Position numbers and translations under genes: made by a program
The notes under the pieces: model-generated
Databases searched by the model: none
Told to the model about the DNA's origin: nothing
Seen by the model: the letters and a program-made list of their open reading frames with translations, nothing else
In this document: in pieces, positions 36,830-45,707 of the stretch
Layout: every line of letters starts with the position of its first letter
Position numbering within the stretch: position 1 is the first letter of the stretch
Assembly: GCA_963744915.1 (NCBI GenBank)
Contig: CAVUUY010000002.1
Span: forward strand, 1-64,000
Source of the DNA: DATAFF01 sp963744915
GTDB lineage: Bacteria; Pseudomonadota; Alphaproteobacteria; Rhizobiales; Aestuariivirgaceae
Direction: 5' to 3'
Length of the DNA stretch: 64,000 bases

Positions 36830-36870
36830 TTTCTCAATCCACTAGTCGGAAAGCCAAGAGGTTTGCGACG

Positions 36871-37482
36871 GTGACTTCCGAGACGTTAGCTGGGCCGAAT
36901 GATCGAGCGCCTAAAACCGAGGCATTTCCAAATATCGCGCTGCGAATCCGGAACGAGCGGCGCGCCCGTCGCATGCGGTTGAAGGATCTCGCCCAGGCGT
37001 CTGGCTGCTCCGAAAGCCTGCTTTCGCGCGTCGAGAACGGCTTGGTGATGCCTTCCCTGACCACTCTGCACCGTCTTTGCCAAGGCTTGCAGATTTCCGT
37101 CACGGCGCTTCTCAGCGCGGAGGATGGCAATAGCTGCGTCATATACAAGGCGGGGGAACGGCCGCGCTATTCGAGCGGTGGCTGGGTCGAAGGCGACGGC
37201 AGCATGGCCGAGAGCCTAGTTCCGTTTATCGAGGGCAGATTGCTGGAAGCACACATTATGCATGTACCGCCAAATGGGACTTGGTGCGGTCCCTACCATC
37301 ATGCTGGCGAAGAGGTAGGCTATATCCTTGACGGCGAGCTTGAGCTGCAGGTCAGTGGCAAGAACTATCATTTGTCCACGGGTGACAGCTTCTTCTTTAC
37401 TTCCGACCGGGAGCATTTGTACCGGGCCGCTGGCGAAACCGCCTGCCGGATCCTTTGGGTGAATACGCCCCCGACATTCTAG
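36871..37482 (+). CDS. XRE-family regulator with C-terminal cupin
   Basis: This 203-residue transcription factor has a helix-turn-helix at about residues 30-55 (LKDLAQASGCSESLLSRVEN) and a cupin sensor domain from about 115 (HHAGEEVGYILDGELELQVS, GDSFFFTSDREH). This PuuR-like architecture usually controls catabolism of amines, amino acids or related compounds. GTG 36871 is preferred because AGAGG lies 10 bases upstream; ATG 36823 lies inside an inverted repeat. It is transcribed towards the HyuA/HyuB operon and is its likely regulator. Confidence 0.85.
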   Translation: MTSETLAGPNDRAPKTEAFPNIALRIRNERRARRMRLKDLAQASGCSESLLSRVENGLVMPSLTTLHRLCQGLQISVTALLSAEDGNSCVIYKAGERPRYSSGGWVEGDGSMAESLVPFIEGRLLEAHIMHVPPNGTWCGPYHHAGEEVGYILDGELELQVSGKNYHLSTGDSFFFTSDREHLYRAAGETACRILWVNTPPTF

Positions 37483-37563
37483 CGGCTCGGTTCAGTTGAT
37501 ATCCCCCTGCACACCCAGGTTGAGAAAATTCTTTTTGCCGCTTCCGAATTTTCGGTAGACATT

Positions 37564-37617
37564 TTGCACCGACAGCAATATTGCATGCATATATGCAAGT
37601 CTGTTGCATCTACGCAA
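37564..37617 (+). promoter_or_regulatory. Putative promoter and tandem operator of the HyuA operon
   Basis: A TTGCAC at 37564-37569 is spaced 17 bases from GCATAT at 37587-37592, a possible -35/-10 pair. The -10 box is enclosed by the perfect repeat TTGCAT-GCATAT-ATGCAA (37581-37598). A second, weaker repeat TTGCATCTACGCAA follows at 37604-37617, its centre 21 bases (two helical turns) from the first. The repeats overlap promoter and leader, which is a layout for repression by a dimer pair. Confidence 0.5.
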
Positions 37618-37627
37618 GGTTACCTGC

Positions 37628-39730
37628 ATGAGCGTGATCGGCATCGATACCGGCGGTACCTTTTGTGACCTCGTCCACATCACCGAAGATGGCCGGACAC
37701 ATCTTCATAAGGCGCCATCCACCCCCAAGGACACCGCCCAGGGTGTCTTCGATGTTCTTGCCATTGCCAGGGAAGCCGAAAAGGCGGGCAGCGCCTTCGA
37801 CCGGGGCATCTCCTCTTTCGCCTTGGGAACCACGATCGCTACCAATGCCGCGGTCACGCGCACGGGAGCCAAAGTCGGCCTGCTGACCACCCGTGGCCAT
37901 GGTGACGTTCTCAACATCATGCGGGTCAATGGGCGGGTGGCCGGGCGGCCATTGCAGGAGGTGCAGAACTACTCGGTCACCAGCAAGCCCCTGCCCATCG
38001 TGCCACGCGAACGCATTGCAGAGATCGACGAGCGCATCGATTTCACCGGCGAGGTGATCGTCCCGCTGTCCGATGCCCAAGTGGTCGAGGCTATCGATCG
38101 GCTGGTCGGGCTGGGCGCCGAATGTCTCGCCGTCTCCTTCCTCTGGGGCTTCCACAATCCGCAGCATGAGCGCCGCGTCCAGGAGATTGCCCGGTCGCGC
38201 CATCCCGATCTGCTTGTCTCGCTCGGCAGCGACCTCGTCCGCCGGCTCGGTGAATATGAGCGCACCGAATCGGCCGTCCTCAATGCCTATGTGGCACCGA
38301 CGGTCATCGGCTATCTGGACCGGGTCGAGGCCGGTCTGCGGCAGAAAGATATGCGCGCCCCACTGCTGATCATGCATTCGGCAGGCGGCGTCGCCACAGA
38401 TGGATTCTCGCGCTCGCGGCCGATCGCGACGTTCTTCTCCGGTCCCGCGGGCGGCATTGTCGCCTCGATGCGGGTTGCGGAAGCCGGCGGCTACCGCAAC
38501 ATCATCTGTGCCGATGTCGGCGGGACGACATTCGATGTCGGATTGGTGGTGAACGGCCGCCCCCTGCTGCGGAGCACAACCATCGTCGACCAGCGCGTCA
38601 TGTATTCGCCGACGATCGACATCGTTTCGATTGGTGCAGGCGGCGGCAGCATTGCCCGCGTCGATCCCCCGACCCGTCGGCTGATGGTCGGTCCGCAGAG
38701 TGCAGGCGCGCTGCCCGGCCCTGCCTGCTATGGCCGCGGTGGCGAATACCCGACCGTCACCGACGCAAATCTGCTTCTCGGCTACCTCGATCCCGACAGG
38801 TTCCTCGGCGGTCGCTTCGTCCTCGACCGCAAGGCGGCAGCCGAGGCAATCGCCCGACATGTTGCCGAACCGCTGGGAATCGATGTCCAAACGGCGGCGG
38901 CGGGCGTGTTCTCCATCGTGAACGCGAAAATGGCGGACCTTGTTCGCAAGGTCACGGTCGAGCGGGGACACGATCCGCGCGAATTCGTCCTGTGCGCCTA
39001 TGGTGGTTTGGGACCGCTGCATGCGCCGTTCTACGCCCAGGATCTCCATGCGAAGGCCGTTATCGTGCCGCTCGGCGAGCTCTCCTCGGTGTTCAGCGCC
39101 TATGGCATTGCGATGGCCGACATCCTTCATGTCCACGAGCTTTCGCTCAATCTGCGCGAACCGTTCGACAACGGCGTCATCGATGGCTTGTTCGAGCCGT
39201 TGGTCCGCACTGCCGACCGTCAGCTCGAGGCCGACAATATCGACCCCGCGGATCGCCAGATGCGACGTTTCGTCGAGGTCCGCTATGTCGGTCAGCTGAA
39301 CGAGCTCGTGATCGAGCTCCCTGCAATGGCGCGTGGTGATTTCGACATCAGAGCCCAGTTCGAGCGACAATATGTCGAGGCATTCGGGCCGGGAGCATCC
39401 TGGAAGAAGGCACCGGTCGAGCTGGTCGGCCTTCGCCTTGAAGCTATAGGCAAGCGCAAGAAGTTTCCGATGGCGCGCCGCGAGCCGACACCGCCGGCCC
39501 GGCAAAGAGCGACCCGCCAGGTCTATTGGCCACAGGTCAAGGGCTTCACCGCGACCGCCATCTATGACGGCAACTTGGTCGGAGCCGGCGGCAAGGTAAG
39601 CGGCCCGGCAGTTCTCGAATTTCCGACGACCACCATTCTCGTGCCGCCGGATTGGCTGTGCCTGGTCGATGAATTCGGCAGCTTGACCCTGAGCATCGCG
39701 GCCAACCGGCAGGAAGGACGGCTTCAATGA
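37628..39730 (+). CDS. HyuA-type ATP-dependent hydantoinase/oxoprolinase/lactamase subunit A
   Basis: This is a 700-residue ATP-binding subunit of the hydantoinase/oxoprolinase/carboxylase superfamily. It has an actin-like ATPase fold with IGIDTGGTFCDLV at the N-terminus, VGGTTFDVGLV near residue 300 and a GAGGGSIA loop near residue 340. Together with HyuB it would use ATP to open a cyclic amide (hydantoin, oxoproline, lactam) or, in other members, to carboxylate ketones. ATG 37628 is placed after AAGGTT. A nearly full-length opposite-strand frame is a codon-bias shadow. It is the first gene of the catabolic operon and overlaps HyuB by four bases. Confidence 0.85.
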   Translation: MSVIGIDTGGTFCDLVHITEDGRTHLHKAPSTPKDTAQGVFDVLAIAREAEKAGSAFDRGISSFALGTTIATNAAVTRTGAKVGLLTTRGHGDVLNIMRVNGRVAGRPLQEVQNYSVTSKPLPIVPRERIAEIDERIDFTGEVIVPLSDAQVVEAIDRLVGLGAECLAVSFLWGFHNPQHERRVQEIARSRHPDLLVSLGSDLVRRLGEYERTESAVLNAYVAPTVIGYLDRVEAGLRQKDMRAPLLIMHSAGGVATDGFSRSRPIATFFSGPAGGIVASMRVAEAGGYRNIICADVGGTTFDVGLVVNGRPLLRSTTIVDQRVMYSPTIDIVSIGAGGGSIARVDPPTRRLMVGPQSAGALPGPACYGRGGEYPTVTDANLLLGYLDPDRFLGGRFVLDRKAAAEAIARHVAEPLGIDVQTAAAGVFSIVNAKMADLVRKVTVERGHDPREFVLCAYGGLGPLHAPFYAQDLHAKAVIVPLGELSSVFSAYGIAMADILHVHELSLNLREPFDNGVIDGLFEPLVRTADRQLEADNIDPADRQMRRFVEVRYVGQLNELVIELPAMARGDFDIRAQFERQYVEAFGPGASWKKAPVELVGLRLEAIGKRKKFPMARREPTPPARQRATRQVYWPQVKGFTATAIYDGNLVGAGGKVSGPAVLEFPTTTILVPPDWLCLVDEFGSLTLSIAANRQEGRLQ

Positions 39731-41991
39731 GCTGGGTTGCGGGTGCCGAGCGGTATTATTCCGATCTTACGCCCTTCGCCGACATGAAGATCGCACCAGG
39801 CTTGAAGCTCCACCGCCCACAGGACCCGCCCGATATCGACTTCATCACCGAAGAGGTGCTGAGTCACCGGCTCTGGCACATCGCCGACGAAGCGGGCGTC
39901 ACCATCCGCCATATCTCCGGCTCCCCCGTCGCCACCGAAGCCAACGACTTCATGACGGTCATCGCCGACGAGGTCGGCGATGTGGTCTTCATGACGCCCT
40001 ACCTCCTCTATCAGGGGACGGTGTTCGAGCCGATGATCAAATGGACGCTTCAGAACCGCTCTGAAAGCCCGGGCATCGAAGACGGCGACATGTTCTTGTG
40101 CAACGACCCCTGGGTCGGAGCGGTCCATCAGAATGATGTCGCGGTGTTTGCCCCGATTTTCCACGACGGCGCGCTGTTTTGCTGGGTCGGCGCATCGATC
40201 CACGAGGTCGATGTCGGCGGGCCGGCGCCGGGGAGCTTCTCGATCTATGCCGAGGACGTCTTCGGTGAAGTGCCGCCGCTCCCGCCGGTCAAGATCGTCC
40301 GCCGGTTCGAGCTGCAGTCCGATATCGAAGATCTCTATACGCGCCGCTCTCGCCAGCCCCTGCTGCTTTCGCTCGACCTGCGCGCCCAGATCGCGGCGAA
40401 CAACGTGTCGCGCATGCGGATCCTGGAAGCGATCGAGCAATATGGTGCCGCGACCGTCAAGGCGGTGATGCGGCGGATCATGGACCGCGCCGAAAGGCAG
40501 CTGCGCGATCGCCTGAGGTCGTTGCCGGACGGCATCTGGCGGCATGTCGATTTCCAGGAAGTCGCCATGGCAAAGGATCGCGGCGTCTATGCGGCGCGCC
40601 TGGAGATGACGAAGCACGGCGATGAGCTGCATTTCGACTTCACCGGCTCGGCAGCCCAGGTGGGGATCATCAACTCGGGAAGTGCCGGCACGCGCGCCGG
40701 CGTCTTCGCGGCCATGCTGCCGGTCTTGATCGGTGAGATTCCCTGGGCTCCGGGCGGTCTGCAGCGCTGCATCAGGATCACGAGCCCGCGCGGCACCATT
40801 CTGAATGCCGAATATCCCGCCGCCGTCAGCATGGGATCGATCACCGGCACGTGGCTCGCGCACAATTGCGCCCATGCCGCCATCTCCAAAATGCTGCTTA
40901 CCCATCCCGAGCACCGAAGCCGGGCGCTGTCAGGCGGTGGGGGTTCGTGGCCGGCGATGCAGCTCTTTGGCTGGGATAAAACGGGTTTCGCTTTCGTCAC
41001 CCAGTTCCAGGAAGCGAACCTCACTGGCTTCGGCGCACGCTCCTTCGCCGACGGCGTCAACACGGCTGGTGCCTACTGCATCCCGGCTGCCCGCGTGCCG
41101 AATGTCGAGGCGACCGAGTTCACCTGGCCGTTGCTCGTCCTCTATCGCTCGGAAGCCTCGGATACTGGTGGTGCTGGACGCTGGCGCGGCGGCGTCGGCG
41201 GCAAGTTCGCCTTCATTCTCCACAAGACGCACAGGGAATTCGTCCATGTGTCGGCCGCCTTCCATGTTGCAATTCCGAATGGCGGCGCCCTGAGCGGCGG
41301 TCTCCCCGGCGCCTCGGTCGTCTATCTCATTCTTCGCGATTCGAATGTCAGGAAAGAGATCGCCGAGGGGCGGATTCCCCAACGGCTCGACGCGCTGACC
41401 GGCGCACTCGACGTGCTGCAACCCAAGTCGCAGACCACGCAAGATCAAAATGATGTCTACGCAATCACCTTCTTCGGTGGCGGCGGTTATGGCGATCCAC
41501 TGGATCGCGAGCCGGACCGGGTCGCGGTGGATGTCCAGCAGGGGCTGGTTTCGGCAGGGGAGGCGGCACGGCTCTATGGTGTCGTCACGAAAGACGGTGT
41601 CGTCGATGAAGCGGCGACCGCCCACCGCCGTTTGGCAATGAGGGCTGAACGGCTTGGCAGGGCGGTCGAGGGGCCCTTGGCCGCAGTACCGGACGATGAT
41701 CCGGCGAGCTCAATCAGAATCAACGACTACCTCCGGGCCGAGGGAGGCAGGATCCGGTGCCGTCGCTGCGGCCATGATCACTGCGCCGATGACCAGAATT
41801 ACAAGCTGAGCCTGCTTTGCAAACCGATTGCCGTGACGGCCTTGTCGCCCGTCAACCGCGATCCGGCCGAATATGTCGATGAGCCGATCGAGTTCCGCCA
41901 GTTCATCTGCCCGGGCTGCGGGAGCCTCGTCGAGACCGAAGTGGCGCTCGCGAAAGAGCCGCCCGTCTGGGATGTCCAACTTCGCATCTGA
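39727..41991 (+). CDS. HyuB-type subunit fused to an acetone-carboxylase-gamma-like zinc ribbon
   Basis: This is a 754-residue catalytic partner of HyuA. Residues 30-600 match the HyuB/acetone carboxylase alpha family (GDMFLCNDPWVGAVHQNDV near residue 119, and FDFTGSAAQVGIINSGSAGT). The last 85 residues resemble the separate gamma subunit of acetone and acetophenone carboxylases, with CRRCGHDHC near residue 677 and ICPGCGS near 727, a likely Zn or Fe site. A fused gamma-like domain is unusual for a hydantoinase-type B subunit. It leaves open whether the enzyme is an amidohydrolase or an ATP-dependent carboxylase. The rest of the operon favours a lactam or cyclic amide. Confidence 0.82.
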   Translation: MSWVAGAERYYSDLTPFADMKIAPGLKLHRPQDPPDIDFITEEVLSHRLWHIADEAGVTIRHISGSPVATEANDFMTVIADEVGDVVFMTPYLLYQGTVFEPMIKWTLQNRSESPGIEDGDMFLCNDPWVGAVHQNDVAVFAPIFHDGALFCWVGASIHEVDVGGPAPGSFSIYAEDVFGEVPPLPPVKIVRRFELQSDIEDLYTRRSRQPLLLSLDLRAQIAANNVSRMRILEAIEQYGAATVKAVMRRIMDRAERQLRDRLRSLPDGIWRHVDFQEVAMAKDRGVYAARLEMTKHGDELHFDFTGSAAQVGIINSGSAGTRAGVFAAMLPVLIGEIPWAPGGLQRCIRITSPRGTILNAEYPAAVSMGSITGTWLAHNCAHAAISKMLLTHPEHRSRALSGGGGSWPAMQLFGWDKTGFAFVTQFQEANLTGFGARSFADGVNTAGAYCIPAARVPNVEATEFTWPLLVLYRSEASDTGGAGRWRGGVGGKFAFILHKTHREFVHVSAAFHVAIPNGGALSGGLPGASVVYLILRDSNVRKEIAEGRIPQRLDALTGALDVLQPKSQTTQDQNDVYAITFFGGGGYGDPLDREPDRVAVDVQQGLVSAGEAARLYGVVTKDGVVDEAATAHRRLAMRAERLGRAVEGPLAAVPDDDPASSIRINDYLRAEGGRIRCRRCGHDHCADDQNYKLSLLCKPIAVTALSPVNRDPAEYVDEPIEFRQFICPGCGSLVETEVALAKEPPVWDVQLRI

Positions 41992-42064
41992 AAGGAAGAG
42001 ATCACACGAGCCAACGTGTGGCGTCTGGGGGAAATGATAAAGAAAACTGCTCAGGAGCCTCGAA

Positions 42065-43318
42065 ATGAACTCGAAAATCGCCAGCCTGATTGCCGCTGCA
42101 GCGTTGCTCGCCGTCTCTCATCAGATGGCCAGCGCAGCAGACCCGATAAAGGTCGGAGTTGACGGTCCCTTCACCGGTCCGTCGGCGCGCATCGGTCAGG
42201 ACATTCAGAACGGGACCAAGATGGCCATCGACGATGCCCGCGCGGCCGGCCAGCTGCCGGTCATGGTGGACGGCGAGAAGCGCGACATCGAACTGGTGTG
42301 GATCGATGATGAATCCTCGCCGGAAAAGGCCGTGAAGGCCTATCGCGATGCCGTCACGCGCCAGGGTATCCAGCTGATGCTCAACGGCTGGCACGGGTCG
42401 GTTGGCCTCGCCCTCGTCGATCTCGTCGCGGCGGACGGGCTGATCAGCTTCGGCAATCTAGCAGCTCCCGAAGACATCTCAGAGAAGATCAACAGCAATA
42501 ACTATACCCATTGGTTCAAGGGATGGCCGGCGCCCAAGTCGATGTCCGGCCTCTATGTCGATGCGGTGGAGGATTTCATCAGCCAGGGCAAGTGGAAGCC
42601 CGGAGCCAAGAACGCCGCCGTCGTGGTCGAGGACACCGACTGGGGCCGCACCTGGGGCGACGCGATCGTCAACCGTTTGAAGGACAAGGGCTGGGCGGTC
42701 GTGGCGCTCGATGTGGTGAAGGCGGATGAAACTGAGCACAATGCGCTCCTCACCAAATACAAGGCCGCCGGCGTCGAATTCACCGCGGTGACATTGAATG
42801 CGCCGGCTGCTGCTGCTGCGTTCGTCAAGCAGTTCAACAGCGCCGGGATGAAGGGCCTCCTCGCGGCGGATGGCCTCGGCTGGGCCTCTAACTGGTACGA
42901 GATGACGGGAGATGCGTCGAACTTCGTGATTTCGATGGACAGCCCCAGAACCTTGACACAGGAGCAGGTCGATTGGAGCGCCCGCTTCGCGAAGGCCTTC
43001 GGGCAGCCACCCTCGCCGGCGGCCAGTGGCCATGCCTATGACTACACGCGCATGCTGATCAATGGCCTCGCCAAGGCCGGGACCCTCGACAAGGACAAGC
43101 TGTCGGCGGCGCTGCTGGATAGCGAGTACAAGGGAATCTGGCAGTATTATGCGTTTGCCAAGAAGGCGGGCGACGGAGCGATTTCGGCCTATGAAGTCAA
43201 GGCGGGTCCCTTCATGAAGGGGTTCTCCTTTCCGATGGTCCAGTATTATGACGGCAAGGACTATGTCGTCTGGCCGACGGAATTTGCCAAGGCCGAGTTC
43301 CGCGCGCCTGCCGATTGA
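42065..43318 (+). CDS. ABC solute-binding protein, branched-chain amino-acid/amide (LivK) type
   Basis: This 417-residue periplasmic receptor has a signal peptide (MNSKIASLIAAAALLAVSHQ, cleaved after MASA near residue 24) and the two-lobed peripla_BP_6 fold (VGVDGPFTGPSARIGQDIQN, then WHGSVGLALVDLVAA, VVEDTDWGRTWGDAI). CAGGAG lies ten bases before the ATG. It starts the importer part of the operon, and its ligand is presumably the amide or lactam opened by HyuA/HyuB. This type also binds urea, short amides and aromatic acids, so the ligand cannot be read from sequence. Confidence 0.9.
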   Translation: MNSKIASLIAAAALLAVSHQMASAADPIKVGVDGPFTGPSARIGQDIQNGTKMAIDDARAAGQLPVMVDGEKRDIELVWIDDESSPEKAVKAYRDAVTRQGIQLMLNGWHGSVGLALVDLVAADGLISFGNLAAPEDISEKINSNNYTHWFKGWPAPKSMSGLYVDAVEDFISQGKWKPGAKNAAVVVEDTDWGRTWGDAIVNRLKDKGWAVVALDVVKADETEHNALLTKYKAAGVEFTAVTLNAPAAAAAFVKQFNSAGMKGLLAADGLGWASNWYEMTGDASNFVISMDSPRTLTQEQVDWSARFAKAFGQPPSPAASGHAYDYTRMLINGLAKAGTLDKDKLSAALLDSEYKGIWQYYAFAKKAGDGAISAYEVKAGPFMKGFSFPMVQYYDGKDYVVWPTEFAKAEFRAPAD

Positions 43319-43379
43319 GCTTGCCATCAGACGGGCGCGCGGACTTCCACCGGAAGTGCGCGCGCCGTGGAGGCCGCAA

Positions 43380-44093
43380 ATGGCACCCCTTCTCGACGTC
43401 GACAATATCCACAAGAGCTTCGGTGGCGTGAAGACCCTCACGGCCGTGACCTTTAGCCTCTCCAGGGGCCAGGTGCTGGGGCTGATCGGTCCCAATGGAG
43501 CCGGCAAGACGACGGTGTTCAACATCATCAGCGGCATCTACCGGGCCGATCAGGGAACCGTGCTGCTGGACGGCAAGGCCATCACCAACCGGGCGCCTGT
43601 CGCCATCGCGAAGGCGGGGGTTGCCCGGACTTTCCAGGTGGCGCGGACGTTCAACGATATGACGGTCGAGGAGAACCTTCGCGTGCCGCTGGTCCGCTCC
43701 AGCCTGTCGCGTGCCGAAAGCGACGCCCGGGTCGTCGAGATGCTCGGCTTGACCGGCCTGTCGAAGCTGCGTGCGGCGATGGTTGCGTCGCTTCCCGATG
43801 GCCAGAAGAAGCTTCTCGAGGTGGCGCGCGCCATCATGATTCCGCCCAAGCTGTTCATCCTTGACGAACCCTTCGCCGGCGTCAGTGCTGACGTCGTAAA
43901 CCTCGTCATCGGGCTCATCCGCAAGCTGACCGCAGCCGGCGTGGGTTGCTTGGCGATCAGCCACGACATTGCCTCCATGCCGCGGCTTTGCGAGGAGGTC
44001 CTCGTCCTGGTCGAGGGCAAGGTGCTGACGCGCGGTCCGCTAGCCACCGTTCGCAAGGACCGCCGCGTGGTCGAAGCCTATTTGGGAGCCTGA
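43380..44093 (+). CDS. ABC transporter ATPase, LivG type
   Basis: This is a 237-residue ATPase with Walker A GPNGAGKTT at about residue 38, Walker B KLFILDEPFAGVS and the switch His in AISHDIASM. The signature is LPDGQKK in place of LSGGQ, close to the L(A/P)YGQ seen in many LivG proteins. ATG 43380 is preceded by GGAGG; upstream codons of the open frame overlap the binding-protein gene and are not family-like. It pairs with LivF. Confidence 0.9.
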   Translation: MAPLLDVDNIHKSFGGVKTLTAVTFSLSRGQVLGLIGPNGAGKTTVFNIISGIYRADQGTVLLDGKAITNRAPVAIAKAGVARTFQVARTFNDMTVEENLRVPLVRSSLSRAESDARVVEMLGLTGLSKLRAAMVASLPDGQKKLLEVARAIMIPPKLFILDEPFAGVSADVVNLVIGLIRKLTAAGVGCLAISHDIASMPRLCEEVLVLVEGKVLTRGPLATVRKDRRVVEAYLGA

Positions 44094-44095
44094 CC

Positions 44096-44806
44096 GTGAA
44101 GCTTGAGGTCAGCAACATTCGGGCAGGTTATGGCGGCGGTGCCGATGTCCTGAAGGACGTCAGCGTCACTGTCCAAAAGGGCACGGTGGTCGGCCTGATC
44201 GGCGCCAACGGTGCCGGGAAATCGACCCTTCTCCGGACCATCTGTGGTTTCCTCAAGCCGCGTGCCGGGGATGTGGTGCTTGACGACAGAACCGCGACCG
44301 GGCTTCGCCCCGACAGCCTGGCGGCGCGCGGCATCGGCTATCTGATGGAAGGCCACTCGGTCTTTCCGAGCTTGACGGTCGAGGAGAACCTGCAGCTTGG
44401 AACCTGGTCATTCCGCAATGATCGCGATCGGGTGAAGCGGGTCACCCGGAGGGCCTTCGAACGCGCCCCGATCCTCGAGGAGAAGCGCAGCATCAAAGCC
44501 GGGCTGCTGTCGGGCGGACAGCAGCGCATCCTCGAGCTTCAGCGGCTTTCGCTGGGCGATCCCTCGCTGATCATTCTCGATGAGCCCTCGCTCGGATTGG
44601 CACCAAAGCTGGTGCAGGAGGTCTTCGATATCGTCAGCGGCCTGCGCAGCAGCGGAGCGGCGATCCTGCTCGTCGATCAGAGCGCCCGGCATGTGGCGGC
44701 CGCTGCCGACCATCTCTATGTGCTGCGGCTTGGCCAGATACAGATGCAGGGCCCGGCAATTGAATACCGCCATCGCATCGAGGACATCGTCCGCGAATTC
44801 ATCTGA
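44096..44806 (+). CDS. ABC transporter ATPase, LivF type
   Basis: This is a 236-residue ATPase with Walker A GANGAGKST, signature LLSGGQQRILELQR and Walker B LIILDEPSLGLAP. The expected switch position reads LVDQSARHV, where the usual His after the Gln is replaced as in many LivF proteins. It begins with GTG at 44096, two bases after the LivG stop. Both ATPases energise the same importer. Confidence 0.9.
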   Translation: MKLEVSNIRAGYGGGADVLKDVSVTVQKGTVVGLIGANGAGKSTLLRTICGFLKPRAGDVVLDDRTATGLRPDSLAARGIGYLMEGHSVFPSLTVEENLQLGTWSFRNDRDRVKRVTRRAFERAPILEEKRSIKAGLLSGGQQRILELQRLSLGDPSLIILDEPSLGLAPKLVQEVFDIVSGLRSSGAAILLVDQSARHVAAAADHLYVLRLGQIQMQGPAIEYRHRIEDIVREFI

Positions 44807-44816
44807 GAACCGACAC

Positions 44817-45707
44817 ATGTTCAGCCCCGAAATATTGTTGCAGCTGACCATCGACGGGATCACCCGCGGCGCCATGTATGGCTTGATGGCAGCCGGCCTG
44901 GCGTTGATCTTCGGCATCGTCCGAATCATCAATATGGCGCATGGCGAGTTGTTCATGCTGGGCGCCTACGTCATGTATTTCGCGACCGTGTCGGTAGGGC
45001 TTCCCGCATCGGTCGGAATCATCGTTGCCGCCGCGGCGCTGTTCGTCGTCGGCATGGCGATGGAACGGAGCCTGATTGCTCCCCTGCGATCCAGGCTCGG
45101 CGACAAGTGGCTGGTCGATGGCTATGTGCTGACGATCGGCGTCATGGTGATCCTGCAGAACCTGGCGCTCATCGTCTTCGGGCCACGGGAATATGGTGTC
45201 GCGAGCTTCTGGCCGGGCCGCCGCCAGCTTGGCGACATCGTGATCGCCAATGAGCGGCTCGTGATCCTCTTCGGTGCGGCGCTGGCCATTGGGGCGCTCG
45301 CAACCTTCCTCAACTATACGCGGCTCGGGCGGGCCATCCGGGCCACGGCCGAGCATCCGGAAGCGGCGCAGATCATGGGAATCGACATCGCCCGCATCTA
45401 TACGATCACCTTCGGGATCGGATCCGCTCTCGCCGGCGCGGTCGGCGCCTTGCTGCTGTCCATCTATCCGGCCTATCCGACGGTCGGTGGCGAGATCCTG
45501 CTCAAGGCGTTCGTCGTCGTCATCGTCGGTGGCCTCGGCAATGTCTGGGGAGCCATGCTGGCCGGGCCGCTGCTCGGATTGATCGAGTCATACACGACGG
45601 CATTTGCCCCGAGCGGCTGGCAGAACACCCTGACCTCGCTGCTCGTGCTTCTCGTCCTCGTGCTTCGACCGCAAGGTTTGTTTACGAGACAGGTCACGCG
45701 GCCATGA
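44817..45707 (+). CDS. ABC transporter permease, LivH type
   Basis: This is a 296-residue membrane permease with about eight hydrophobic segments and the LivH start GAMYGLMAAGLALIFGIVRI. The EAA-like loop reads RAIRATAEHPEAAQIMGIDI near residue 178. It lies ten bases after LivF and overlaps LivM by four bases. Confidence 0.9.
   Translation: MFSPEILLQLTIDGITRGAMYGLMAAGLALIFGIVRIINMAHGELFMLGAYVMYFATVSVGLPASVGIIVAAAALFVVGMAMERSLIAPLRSRLGDKWLVDGYVLTIGVMVILQNLALIVFGPREYGVASFWPGRRQLGDIVIANERLVILFGAALAIGALATFLNYTRLGRAIRATAEHPEAAQIMGIDIARIYTITFGIGSALAGAVGALLLSIYPAYPTVGGEILLKAFVVVIVGGLGNVWGAMLAGPLLGLIESYTTAFAPSGWQNTLTSLLVLLVLVLRPQGLFTRQVTRP

Noticed and set aside
37610..39727. 705-codon open frame antisense to the HyuA gene
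   Set aside because: It mirrors the codon bias of the sense gene, has no recognisable family and no ribosome site; HyuA is clearly real.
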